Source of the DNA: CAVPCY01 sp963702525
GTDB lineage: Bacteria > Actinomycetota > Coriobacteriia > Anaerosomatales > PHET01
Length of the DNA stretch: 64,000 nucleotides
Direction: 5' to 3'
Assembly (NCBI GenBank): GCA_963702525.1
Contig: CAVPCY010000012.1
Location: 1 to 64,000, forward strand
The notes under the pieces are model-generated. The model was not told the DNA's origin. It was given only the letters and a program-made list of their open reading frames with translations, and did not search any database. Positions 1 to 8,569 of the stretch are shown here, piece by piece. Position 1 is the first letter of the stretch. Every line of letters begins with the position of its first letter. Made by a program: the position numbers and the translations under genes.

Positions 1-419
1 ACGATCTCCACGAGCGTGATCTCGAACGTCAGATCCTCGCCGGCGAGCGGGTGGTTGAAGTCGAGCACGACACTATCGTCGTTGACCTCCTTGACGGTGG
101 CGGGAACGCGCTGCCCGTCCTCGGTGGCCAACTCCACCGCCCAGCCGACCTCGGGAACCTGTCCGCCGAAGAAGTCCAGTGGGAACTGCTGCACGCCCTG
201 CTCGTCATGATCGCCGTAGGCCTCGGCGGCGACGATCGTGACGACCGTGGTGCCGCCGGACTCCAGCTCGCACACCGCGACGTCGAATCCCGGGATGACC
301 TGACCCGAGCCCACCTCGAACTCAAGGGGCTCTCGGCCTTCGCTGCAGTCGAACTCGGTGCCGTCGGCAAGCGTGCCGCGGTAGTGGACTTTGACGGTAT
401 CGCCTTGCTTGGGTGCCAT
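1..419 (-). CDS. slyD: SlyD-like FKBP-type peptidyl-prolyl isomerase (C-terminus cut by window edge)
   Basis: Partial gene: 139 codons are visible and it runs off the left edge. The translation starts MAPKQGDTVKVHYRGTLADG and contains VIPGFD, a central insert-in-flap segment with AYGDHDEQ, and the family signature DFNHPLAGEDLTFEI near residue 120. These mark the SlyD/FkpB branch of FKBPs, cytoplasmic prolyl isomerases and chaperones. The ATG is preceded by a strong AGGAGG Shine-Dalgarno about 5 bases upstream, which fixes the start. Whether it carries the His-rich metal-binding tail of true SlyD cannot be seen because the end is missing. Confidence 0.88.
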   Translation of the reverse strand, partial: MAPKQGDTVKVHYRGTLADGTEFDCSEGREPLEFEVGSGQVIPGFDVAVCELESGGTTVVTIVAAEAYGDHDEQGVQQFPLDFFGGQVPEVGWAVELATEDGQRVPATVKEVNDDSVVLDFNHPLAGEDLTFEITLVEI

Positions 420-454
420 TGCGCCTCCTCGGAGGTGGGAAGTCGGAAGAACAC

Positions 455-482
455 ACTCTAGCGCATAGAGTGCCCACGGCAA
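455..482 (-). promoter_or_regulatory. Candidate promoter and palindrome upstream of slyD-like gene
   Basis: Reading the minus strand, TTGCCG (482-477) and TAGAGT (460-455) are separated by 16 bases and lie 36 bases upstream of the ATG at 419. The -10 lies inside a perfect inverted repeat, ACTCTA-gcgca-TAGAGT (455-471), which could be an operator. Sequence pattern only. Confidence 0.35.
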
Positions 483-556
483 TACCGCCCGAAACGCAGC
501 GAGACCGGCACGCCTCACGGGCAGCGCCGGCCTCGGCTAGGACATATGGGGTGGAG

Positions 557-1468
557 CTACTTCACGAGTGACTTCAGCGTCCCTGACACCAGGTCGAGGA
601 AGCGCGCGAAGAACTGCTCGAAGCTGCCGATCTCGTCGTTGCTTCCGTCGGGCTCGAAGTGAGCGTCGAAGTCCCCGCCGGCCACGCGCACAGAGATGTC
701 CTCCATGCTGGCGACCATGCGGTTGAGACGCTTGAAGATCAGCGCGTTGAGCATCAGTGCGATCGCGCCAGTGGACACCACGAGGCCGAACATGATGACG
801 AACATCGTGCGCACCTGCGAGGTGCGGGCAGCGTTGGCTGCGGCGCTGATGTCCTTCATCACGTAGACGACGCCCACGCTCTTGCCCGTCGAGTCGATGG
901 CGGGGAAGACGCCGTGCGCGCGAGTCGTCGAATCGTTGCTCCAGCGCACCTTCCAGTAGTCGCCCGAGCCCTCGACGGCGCCATGGCACGTCTTGGAGCA
1001 CGCGCCGTTCTCGACACCCACGAGCTTGCCGATCTCAGGCACGGTGTCGGCCGTGGCGGTAAGCTGCATCGCTTCGGCGGCCTTGTCGTCGGTCGAGGCG
1101 ATCAGCACGTAGTTCTCGCGCTCGTCCCAGTCGTTCGGCTGGCCCGCAGCCTCGCGCGCCTTGGCGTAGGCGGCCTGGTCGAGTGCGCCCTTGTCGAGCA
1201 TCAGCCCGACCTCGGCTCCGGCGATCTCTTTGGCAGCGTCCACGTACTTCTGCGCGGCGGCGGCCTGGGTGAGCGGTCCGAACTCGTCCGCGCCAAGAGC
1301 GGTGAGCTGGTCCCAGGTCGAGCGGCCGACCGCCAGAGTGTCGATACCGGCGACGTCGAGCTCGCCCGAGTAGGCCTCGTGCAAGTAGATCATGACCGTC
1401 ATCATGCCTATTAGGTTGATGAGGACCACTCCAAGGAGGATCTTCGTCCTGATCGACATGTTCTTCAT
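557..1468 (-). CDS. Membrane heme-sensor-like protein with CX3CH motif and HAMP, no output domain
   Basis: About 303 residues. It has an N-terminal transmembrane segment (about residues 7-27), an extracytoplasmic domain with a CSKTCH motif near residue 160, a second transmembrane helix near 215-240 and a HAMP-like region. The layout resembles the DUF3365/Tll0287-like heme-binding sensor domains of chemoreceptors and kinases, but the protein stops after HAMP with no kinase, GGDEF or methyl-accepting domain. The start is the ATG at 1468, preceded by GAGAGGGAG; an in-frame GTG at 1492 lacks this. It lies just downstream of two multiheme cytochrome genes on the same strand and probably belongs to that transcription unit. 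A redox or ligand sensing role is inferred. Confidence 0.7.
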   Translation of the reverse strand: MKNMSIRTKILLGVVLINLIGMMTVMIYLHEAYSGELDVAGIDTLAVGRSTWDQLTALGADEFGPLTQAAAAQKYVDAAKEIAGAEVGLMLDKGALDQAAYAKAREAAGQPNDWDERENYVLIASTDDKAAEAMQLTATADTVPEIGKLVGVENGACSKTCHGAVEGSGDYWKVRWSNDSTTRAHGVFPAIDSTGKSVGVVYVMKDISAAANAARTSQVRTMFVIMFGLVVSTGAIALMLNALIFKRLNRMVASMEDISVRVAGGDFDAHFEPDGSNDEIGSFEQFFARFLDLVSGTLKSLVK

Positions 1469-1578
1469 CGCTCTCCCTCTCTCGTCCCGCACGTTCGGTG
1501 TGCGTGATGCCCCCCATGAGCGTATCGGCGTGTGTCGGTCATCACTTTATGCAATCCGATCTATGGTTGAGCCGTCAG

Positions 1579-3992
1579 TTAGCGGACGACTACTCTGCGA
1601 GTGCTCGACGTCGAGCCCGTGTGGCCGGCGTCGCCTGCAAACACGGACTTTACGTAGTAGGTGCCGCGGGCGGTCGGCCGCCAGCCGTGGCTGTAGGCGC
1701 TGCTGCCGTTGAGCGTGCGGGTCGAAAGCGTCTTCCAAGCGCCCGTTCCGCGCTTGTACTGAATCGTGACGCGGCCGCCGGAGTGATTCGGCGAGACCGA
1801 ACCACTGATCGCGACCGAGCGGCCACGCGTGATGGTGCCTGCCGAGACGTTCGCGCTCGTGGTCGAGCCCAGCGTCACCGTCGCGATCGCGGAGGTGACG
1901 TCCACGTCCTTCTTGACGGCCCACACGGCCTTGTAGCTCGTGGTGCCGGCGGGTCCGACGTAGTAGCCGAAGTCGCCGTCGTCGCCCACGGTGGCCGTGC
2001 CGAGCTTGACCCATTTCGGGGTCCCGTTGGGCTTCGCCCAGATCGCGACCTTCTCACCAGCGGCAGCTTCGCCGTCGCCGAACTCGAGCGTGCCGTAGAG
2101 CATCGCCATCTTCATCGAACCGTTGTAGCCGGTGGAGCCGAAGCGGGTGAAGCCACCGCCCACCGCGCGTGCGAAGTAGGCGGCCTTCTCCAGGCCGGCC
2201 TTCGCGTACGGGTAGTTGTGCGCGCCGTTGCTGGCGTCCTGCTCGACGAAGTGGATGTTGGTGTAAGCCGAGCCGAGGAGATTGATGCCCTCGACGGTCT
2301 CGATGCGGGTCGCGACGTAGCGGCGGTCACATCGGCCTCAGCCTCGTGTGTCAGATCCTCGAGACCCTCTTTCCACTCGTTGATGTCGCGCTGGAGGTCG
2401 GCGCGAGTCTTCGAGGTGTGGCAAGGCGTGCACGAGTCACCACCGGCCTGTACGTCCCATGCGATCGCGTTGCCGGGAAGCATCGGCTTCATGCTGTGCG
2501 TCTTGAGCGCGTACTTGGTCTTGGGCATGTGGCACTGCGGGCACTCGGTTTCTTCCATGAAGCGCTTCGCGGGCGTGGGCACGCCGATCAGACCGTAGCC
2601 GTTGCGCATCTCACGATGCGGGTGGTGCGGCGTCGCTCCTGGAGCCAACTCCTCGTCAATGGGGCCGAGCGAGTTGTGGCATGCAGCGCACAAGTCCTCG
2701 GCAGTTGCCTCGGGGCCTAAGGCCTCGAGACGCAGGCCGAGCGGTTCGCCGGTGTTGCCGTGGACCTGGTGGCACGCGCCGCACTCGATGTCGAGCACGT
2801 CGTTCGCGAGGTTCGACTCAGTTCCGGAGAGCTCGTTGGGGTATCTGCTCGACCCGTAGCCGATGCTCTTGAGGAAGCCCTCGGTCGAGTGGCAGCGCAG
2901 ACAGTAGTCCTGCGCGCCCGGCGACCACCGCGTTCTCTTCTTGATGTCCTCCTGGTCCGGTTCGGGCCATCTGTTGGAGCGGGCGTGCGGAGTGAGCATC
3001 CACTCGTTGTAGTAGGAGTGCTTCATGCCCTTGTTCGAGCCGTTGGGATAGAACTTGGTATCCGAGGTCTCTATCGATGGAGCAGGGGCCGCAGGCGACG
3101 TCTGCACGTAGGATGCGCCTGCGACGTCGAAGAAGTCGGAGAGCTTCTGGTCGGGCGTGTAGCCGTTCGCGCCGCTGAACGTAGCGCCGGTGTAGTTCTT
3201 CTCCTTGGCGGTGCCGTTAACGTGGCACTGGCCGCACACCTGGCTGTCGAGTGAGCCCTTCACGTCCACGATCTTGACGCCGCTGCCCATGTGACTGCCG
3301 GGCTTCCCCGTGCCGTGGCAGTGCTCGCACTGGATGCCGAAGCCCGAGTAGGAAGTCTCGGTGCTGTGCGTCATCGCGGCGCCGCTAGCGAGCGTGTAGT
3401 CGACGTCGCTGGGACGCGTGACGCCAAGGAAGTGGCAGCCGCCGCAGCTCTGGAAGTAGGTGCGGGTGGTCACCTTCGCCGTGTTCTCCCACAGACCCGT
3501 GGTGGTTCCCCAGGAGATGCCGTTGGGCATCTGGTAGTCGTCTGCGGGACCGGCGATGGGCGCCAGCGTCCGACCGGTGCCCAGAAGGTACGAAGCGTCG
3601 TTCTTGTACTTGGAGACGTACTGGTGGGGCACGACCGGCGAACCAAGAATCCAGCCGATGTCACTGGCTGCGAAGGTCAGGCCACCACTCATCGACGGCG
3701 ACGGCCACTTGTTCGCATCCGGCACAAGCCCAGCGGGATTCGCCGAGACGTCGGTCACGAACTTCGCGTGCCCGGTCTCGAGATACCTGCCGACCTGCCA
3801 GCCGGCTTCATCTGGGTTGGCGTGACAGTCCTCAAGACACCTCTGCTGCCCAGCGAACGTCTGCCCGTAGGCGTTAGCGGCCATGGCGACCTTGGGCGCC
3901 ACCAGGATCATCGCGGTTGCGAGCACCGCGACCACCACGAGCCGCACGCGATCCATGGTCCCGTCGACCGCTATCGCTGCTGTGCCGTTCAT
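1579..3992 (-). CDS. Secreted multiheme cytochrome c with C-terminal Ig-like domains (one frameshift)
   Basis: About 800 residues once a frame break near 2322-2330 is bridged; upstream of it the frame reads ...EADVTAA and downstream YVATRIETVEG continues in another frame. Residues about 13-40 form a signal peptide ending AMAANA. Nine heme-type sites are visible: eight CxxCH (CGGCH, CEHCH, CGQCH, CLRCH, CGACH, CAACH, CPQCH, CTPCH) and one CLEDCH (CX3CH) at residue 52. The part after the break has a SNGAHNYPYA segment like that of NrfA/octaheme cytochromes, followed by two beta-rich Ig-like repeats that may attach it to the cell surface. The start is supported by AAGGGGA before the ATG at 3992. 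It begins 62 bases after the larger cytochrome gene, suggesting one operon and a shared electron-transfer role. The break is either a sequencing indel or a real disruption. Confidence 0.8.
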
Positions 3993-4054
3993 TTCCGTCC
4001 CCTTCCGGTTGCGGGTGGGTGCCCCGCACTACGCTGTGGGCTTGCGCCCGGTCC

Positions 4055-7000
4055 TTATGGCCAGTACGTCGCTGTCGGTATGTCCGACGGCAATGGGTGC
4101 GAGTTGACGCCGTGGAACCCGTGGCATCCGCCGTTCGCGCAGTGTCGCGATCTCAAGTCGGTCGGCGAGGTGTAGTCCCGCAGGACGATGCCGGCCAGTC
4201 CGTCGTGGTCCTTGCTCACGTATGGGAATGTATCGGCAGGTCGTCCGTCGGAGGTTACTGTTCGCGCAAGCAGACGCGGACTGCGCCATGCGTGCGGGAT
4301 GCGGACGTGACAGTCGACGCACTTCTCGCCGTAGTGCAGCGGGTGCCACGTGGGTGCACCGGTGTGCTTGGCATGCGCCCTGTGCACATAGCTGCCGCCC
4401 GGCGACGTGGTGCCCTCGACCGAGCCGATGGCGATCGTGTGGCACTTGAAGCACACCACGCGCTCGGTCCCGGTCGTCTCGAACTGCGACTGGCGGCCGC
4501 GTGTGGGGTTCGCGTACTCGGTCTGGCTGTAGTCGGGGTCGATTGTGATCGGGACCGCGCTGCCGTGCGGGCCAGCCATCGCCGAGGTGCCCTCGTGGCA
4601 GTCGTCGCAGCCCATCGTCACGGCGCGGATCTCATCGACCGTGTCCACAGGAACCCCCAGCGCGGTGCCGTCGAGCCACTTCGTCGTGCCGCTGTTGGCT
4701 GGCAGGGTCCAGGTGTAGGTGGTGCCTTGGCTCGCGTACGTGGTCATGGGGAATCGCTTGGACAGCCCGGTCAACGCGTTCCAGCCGATGTTGTGTCCGC
4801 CGCCCATCGGCGAGTCCAGCGCGGTCTGCCACTGCTCGAGCGGATCGCTCCACACGTAGCCAGCCGGCAGTCTCGTCTCGGTGGAGGTGCGCTTGTGCGC
4901 CGATGCTGCCGAGGAAGCGCTGGGCGCCGACGTGCCGCTCCTGTGGCAGGAGGCGCAGCGGTGATCGCGGTTGGTGATCGCGGCTTTGACGTCGGCCAGC
5001 GCCGCGTAGTCGCCGTTGCCCTCATCGGCAGGGTCGTCGTGGCACACGCGGCAGCTCGTGGCGCCGCCGCCCGTGATCGGTCCGCCAGAGGTCGCGGTGT
5101 GCGAGTTCATGAGGTCGCCCGGGTGACATCCCAGACAGCCCTCGTTCTCGCCGGCGCCGTAGCTGATGCCGTTGACCGTTCCCCTCAGGCTCGCCGAGTG
5201 GTCGACGAAGTGCTGGCTCGCCGAGAATCCGTTGTGACACGCCGTGGCCGGATCACTGCCGCCGCACGACTTGATGGCGGGCACGATACCGGCCTTGTGG
5301 CAGCCCTCGAGCGCACACGTGGCGCCGTGGACAGCCTTGAGGTTCGCGGAGGTGTGGCAACCCGAGTACGCGCAGTATCCGGGAGTCGGATCGCCGGAGG
5401 TGTTGAGCTCGGTGCCCTCGTGAGCGGCTGCGTTGGCCGCATGGCCCTCGAGTGCCGAGTAGCCCACGTGGCACGACTCTTCGGCGTTGTTGCCGCCGCA
5501 GCTGACAGTGCCCAAGCCGTTGATGCTGCCTGTGTTGGCGTGGCAGCCCTTGGCTGTGCAGCCCGGTCCGCGGTGCAGCGTGCGCACGTCGAGCGTGTCG
5601 TGGCAGCCGGCGCCCAGACAGGTGCCCGGCTTGGGCGTGCCGTCCTCTGCCAGCTCGAGTCCCTTGTGCGACAGATCCTGCAGGCCGTGCGCCGCTGGGA
5701 TCCCGGCGGTGCCGTGGCACGTGGTGCATGCAGCCGCGCTGGTCTTCTCGGTCCACGAGTTCTTGACCTTACTCGCCGAGATCTCGGTTGCGTTGTGGCA
5801 GCCGGCGCAGACGGTGACCTTGGTGGAGGTGCTCGAGCCGGCCGCGATGGTGTTGCTCGGTCGCGCGTGCTCCGTGCCGATCGCATCGGCGTGGCAAGCA
5901 CTGCACGGCGTCAGCAGGCCGGTCGCCGCGTCGGCGAGCTTCTGGCCGGCGATGCCGGTGGCACGGTGCACCGCGTCGGCACCGTCGGTGCGGCCCGACT
6001 TGCCCGCGTGGACGCCGGTGCGCGGGTCGTACTCGCCCGTGTCGCTGTGACATGCGGAGCCCTCGCCGCAGCTCTTGTTCGCGGGATCGAACGCCGCATT
6101 GCCGTTGCTCGCCGTCTTGGCGTGGCAGCGCAGACAGCTCTTGTGCAGCCCGCCGTCGAGCGGATCGCCCACGGCGGAGAGGTCCTTGCCGGGGTGGCAG
6201 CCGGCGCCGCTATCCGCGCAACCGGCGCTGCCCTCGGCCACGTGCGTGCCCTCAAGCTCGCCCGAGTGGGCGGCGTCCAGGCCGTCGGATCCGTGACACA
6301 CGTCGCAGCTCTCAGCCGTATCGCGGCCCCGCCAGTCCTCGGCGATCGCAATCTCTGAAGCCGCGTCGTCGTGGCAGTTCTGGCACGTGCTGGGGCTGTT
6401 CGTATGTGCCGAGGACGCTCGATCGTGCTCGGTTTGCAGGCTCACGCCGTCCGGATCCATGAAGTGGCACTCACCGCAGCCGATGTCGTAGTAGGTCGTG
6501 TTGCTCGCCGGGACGCGCGTCTTGGGTGAGTGCACGTCGGCGTCGTTCTTGTGCGAGTAGTCATCGTTCACGTAGTCGGGATGGCAGGCGCCTTCGGAGT
6601 CGCTGCCGCACCCACGCGCAGTGGGCTGGTGCGCCTCGATCTCGAAGTCGTGGCACCCCGGTTCGCCCTTCGCCGCGTTGCCCGAGCAGTTCTTCGGGGC
6701 GTTGGCGTGGATCGCGTGCAGGTCGTTCTCCACGTGGCAGCCGGCGCCCGTCTCTCCACAGCCCAGCGTTCCCGTCGCCTCGACCGACTGCGCGACCTCG
6801 GGGTCGTGCATCGGCGAGGAGGAGTTGACCTTGTGGCAGTCTTCGCAGCGGCGCTTCTTCCAGTCCGAGAGGACCTCGGCCAAGCCGAAGGCGCGTACGT
6901 CGTTATGGCACTCTCCGCAGCCTACGTCCTTGCCGTACCTGCTGCCCTTGGCGATCGGCACGCCGGTGTGCGCGCCCTTCAGCTCGCGGCTGTGGCAGTC

Positions 7001-7564
7001 GTTGCACGTCGCCTTCGCGGTTCCGGTCTCGCCGGTGGCATCGCCGCCGACAACCGGCGCGCTCATAGTCGCTTGCATGTCAGTACCGGTCACCGTGTGC
7101 GTGGTTTCTCGGTAGTGTCCGCGCGGATAGGGGGCCGCGAGTCGCATCCGGTTGGGTGCTGCCTCCAGCGTGCCGTCGTGGCACACCTGGCACTCGTGCT
7201 CGCGTGGCTTGTGGCAAGGGATGCAGCCCACGCCCTGGTAGTCGTGGCACGTGGTGCACTCGGAGTTGGGATGGTAGTCGTTGAAGTCGGTGTACTCGGT
7301 CTCCGAGCCGTGGCAGCCCTTGCCCGAGTTCGTGCAGCCGGACTCGCGCTCGATCTTGTAGTCGCTGGCCTCGGTGAAGTCGTGGACCGATCCGGTGGGC
7401 GGGTTCCAGACCGCCGAGAAGATCACCGCTGCGATCGCAGCGACGGCGAAGAGGCCACCGCGCTTGTAGTTGCGCGGCGAGCTCTGCTTCTTCATCGCGT
7501 CTGAGCCGTAGAGGGGGCGGTATCCAGGCTGGTTGCCACCTCGTGGGCCCGAAGGGCTCGGCAC
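4055..7564 (-). CDS. Giant membrane-anchored multiheme cytochrome c, 32 Cys-His heme-type sites
   Basis: A 1169-residue protein with an N-terminal hydrophobic segment (about residues 36-51) that probably anchors it outside the membrane. I count 19 CxxCH motifs and 5 CX4CH motifs (CLGAGCH, CTAKGCH, CAYSGCH, CALEGCH, CANGGCH). Eight further Cys...CysHis pairs have 5-10 residues between the cysteines, for example CTNSGKGCH, CGETGAGCH, CADSGAGCH and CGSDSEGACH. If all bind heme it carries 32 hemes. Expected role: extracytoplasmic electron conduit, perhaps to metals or partner cells. A GTG start at 7564 is preceded by GAGGGAGA; an internal ATG at 7495 has no good ribosome site. It is the first gene of the cytochrome group. 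No specific substrate can be assigned. Confidence 0.9.
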   Translation of the reverse strand: MPSPSGPRGGNQPGYRPLYGSDAMKKQSSPRNYKRGGLFAVAAIAAVIFSAVWNPPTGSVHDFTEASDYKIERESGCTNSGKGCHGSETEYTDFNDYHPNSECTTCHDYQGVGCIPCHKPREHECQVCHDGTLEAAPNRMRLAAPYPRGHYRETTHTVTGTDMQATMSAPVVGGDATGETGTAKATCNDCHSRELKGAHTGVPIAKGSRYGKDVGCGECHNDVRAFGLAEVLSDWKKRRCEDCHKVNSSSPMHDPEVAQSVEATGTLGCGETGAGCHVENDLHAIHANAPKNCSGNAAKGEPGCHDFEIEAHQPTARGCGSDSEGACHPDYVNDDYSHKNDADVHSPKTRVPASNTTYYDIGCGECHFMDPDGVSLQTEHDRASSAHTNSPSTCQNCHDDAASEIAIAEDWRGRDTAESCDVCHGSDGLDAAHSGELEGTHVAEGSAGCADSGAGCHPGKDLSAVGDPLDGGLHKSCLRCHAKTASNGNAAFDPANKSCGEGSACHSDTGEYDPRTGVHAGKSGRTDGADAVHRATGIAGQKLADAATGLLTPCSACHADAIGTEHARPSNTIAAGSSTSTKVTVCAGCHNATEISASKVKNSWTEKTSAAACTTCHGTAGIPAAHGLQDLSHKGLELAEDGTPKPGTCLGAGCHDTLDVRTLHRGPGCTAKGCHANTGSINGLGTVSCGGNNAEESCHVGYSALEGHAANAAAHEGTELNTSGDPTPGYCAYSGCHTSANLKAVHGATCALEGCHKAGIVPAIKSCGGSDPATACHNGFSASQHFVDHSASLRGTVNGISYGAGENEGCLGCHPGDLMNSHTATSGGPITGGGATSCRVCHDDPADEGNGDYAALADVKAAITNRDHRCASCHRSGTSAPSASSAASAHKRTSTETRLPAGYVWSDPLEQWQTALDSPMGGGHNIGWNALTGLSKRFPMTTYASQGTTYTWTLPANSGTTKWLDGTALGVPVDTVDEIRAVTMGCDDCHEGTSAMAGPHGSAVPITIDPDYSQTEYANPTRGRQSQFETTGTERVVCFKCHTIAIGSVEGTTSPGGSYVHRAHAKHTGAPTWHPLHYGEKCVDCHVRIPHAWRSPRLLARTVTSDGRPADTFPYVSKDHDGLAGIVLRDYTSPTDLRSRHCANGGCHGFHGVNSHPLPSDIPTATYWP

Positions 7565-7741
7565 TACGTCTCTCCCTCAGGCAGTCCGTTCGTGTCGTGC
7601 GCCCCAGCGTCGGCCCTCATGATAGCGGAGGACTCCCATTTGCTCGTAGAACGCCGGGCTGGGGCGCCACAGGTATTGTCGGACGAAAGATTGGTTTACC
7701 TGAGCGCCTGGATCGCCTGCGTGTTTGCCGGGCAACACAAA

Positions 7742-7763
7742 CACCCGCCCAGAGGGGCGGGTG
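7742..7763 (-). terminator. Rho-independent terminator after the 67-aa gene
   Basis: Perfect 9-bp stem CACCCGCCC / GGGCGGGTG with a four-base loop. On the minus strand it is followed by TTTGTGTT, and it lies 40 bases after the stop codon of the small minus-strand gene ending at 7803. It separates that gene from the cytochrome genes. Confidence 0.7.
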
Positions 7764-7802
7764 CGTCGGTGGCGCCGAGAACTACTGTTGTGGGCGCGTC
7801 TC

Positions 7803-8006
7803 CTAGGTGAGTGTCAGCCCGAAGACGTCTTTGGCTGCGGCACGCAGAGACTCGATCTTCTGCGGATCGTCGGGCTCGTCGGGCCCGATCAGCGAGATCA
7901 GGAAGCCGCACCGCAATGCAAGCTCCCCACGGGACTTGAACACGTCGAGGTTGTTGCGTTCGATGTGCTGCTGGATCTGCTGGCAGTAGTCGTACAGCTT
8001 GCCCAT
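7803..8006 (-). CDS. Small hypothetical protein, 67 aa
   Basis: Starts MGKLYDYCQQIQQHIERNN, is predicted soluble and mostly helical, and ends GLTLT. The ATG at 8006 has AGGGAGTGAG just upstream and a clear terminator follows the stop, so it looks like a monocistronic expressed gene. I do not recognise a family. It includes a segment FLISLIGPDEPDDPQKI that could pack as an alpha-beta domain. It sits alone between the cytochrome block and the divergent small Cys-rich gene. Confidence 0.6.
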   Translation of the reverse strand: MGKLYDYCQQIQQHIERNNLDVFKSRGELALRCGFLISLIGPDEPDDPQKIESLRAAAKDVFGLTLT

Positions 8007-8198
8007 GTCTCACTCCCTACGGATTGAGCCCCCCATTGAGCGCGCCCCCTGATGATACGGGGTCGCCCCCATGTCGTACAACCGAACAGGCGATGGCGTT
8101 CCCTTCATCGCCCCCCGTCTTCTGCCGATACTCCCATCGGGGTCGGTTGGCGAAACTCCCTCGTTGGGTCTTATCGGCTAGTTTCCGCCGGAGTTAAG

Positions 8199-8414
8199 AT
8201 GTCTGATTCATTCAGTCCGATCAGAGGCAAGTGCATGTGGTGGCGCGAGGCTGCCGTCGAGGAGGACGTCCACGACGCTCGCTTGCGTGCTGAACAGCGC
8301 CGCGTGTACTGCTCGTGTTTCGTCGAAGGCAGGGGCTGGACGCACAGAGTCGACGACGTGCCGTCGAACTGCCCCGAGAACCTGCACTGCCGCTACTACA
8401 TCCGCCACTGGTAG
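8199..8414 (+). CDS. Small cysteine-rich hypothetical protein, 71 aa
   Basis: Starts MSDSFSPIRGKCMWWREAA and has five cysteines (CMWW, CSC, CPENLHC), ending YYIRHW. The Cys pattern suggests a small metal-binding or redox fold, but I recognise no family. The ATG at 8199 is preceded by GGAG at a good distance; an upstream in-frame start at 8052 would add about 49 unconvincing residues. It is divergent from the 67-aa gene. Confidence 0.55.
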   Translation: MSDSFSPIRGKCMWWREAAVEEDVHDARLRAEQRRVYCSCFVEGRGWTHRVDDVPSNCPENLHCRYYIRHW

Positions 8415-8452
8415 CGCGTCTCGGCTTGCACACCCCTGGTTCGTGCTCTACG

Positions 8453-8569
8453 ATGCTCGCCCGGATAGCCGAGGTGCTCGAGCCGCTCTCGGTCGCGGAG
8501 CGCCGTCAGTTCCTCGCGCTGCTTCGCAAGATCACCGCCGGACCGAGAGACGCGAACACGTGCACCTGA
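8453..8569 (+). pseudogene. Remnant of a MarR-type regulator C-terminus
   Basis: A 38-residue reading frame, MLARIAEVLEPLSVAERRQF..., resembles the last dimerisation helix of MarR regulators, where a 'PLS..ER..F..LL..I' pattern is typical. There is no room for a DNA-binding domain, since the previous gene ends at 8414, and the upstream bases do not encode one in any frame. Its stop codon overlaps the GTG start of the following transporter gene by 10 bases, the usual arrangement of a marR-emrB pair, so this is probably what remains after an internal deletion. It could also be a chance frame. Confidence 0.4.

Noticed and set aside
3917..6358. Open frame of 813 codons on the plus strand
   Set aside because: Lies opposite the giant cytochrome, which has heme motifs throughout; the plus frame is Ala/Arg/Val-rich with no domain. 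It results from high-GC codon bias.
7565..7740. Possible c-di-GMP riboswitch in front of the giant cytochrome
   Set aside because: GGCAAAC and GTAAACC occur, but the GGGACGCAAAGC core and the two-stem layout are missing.
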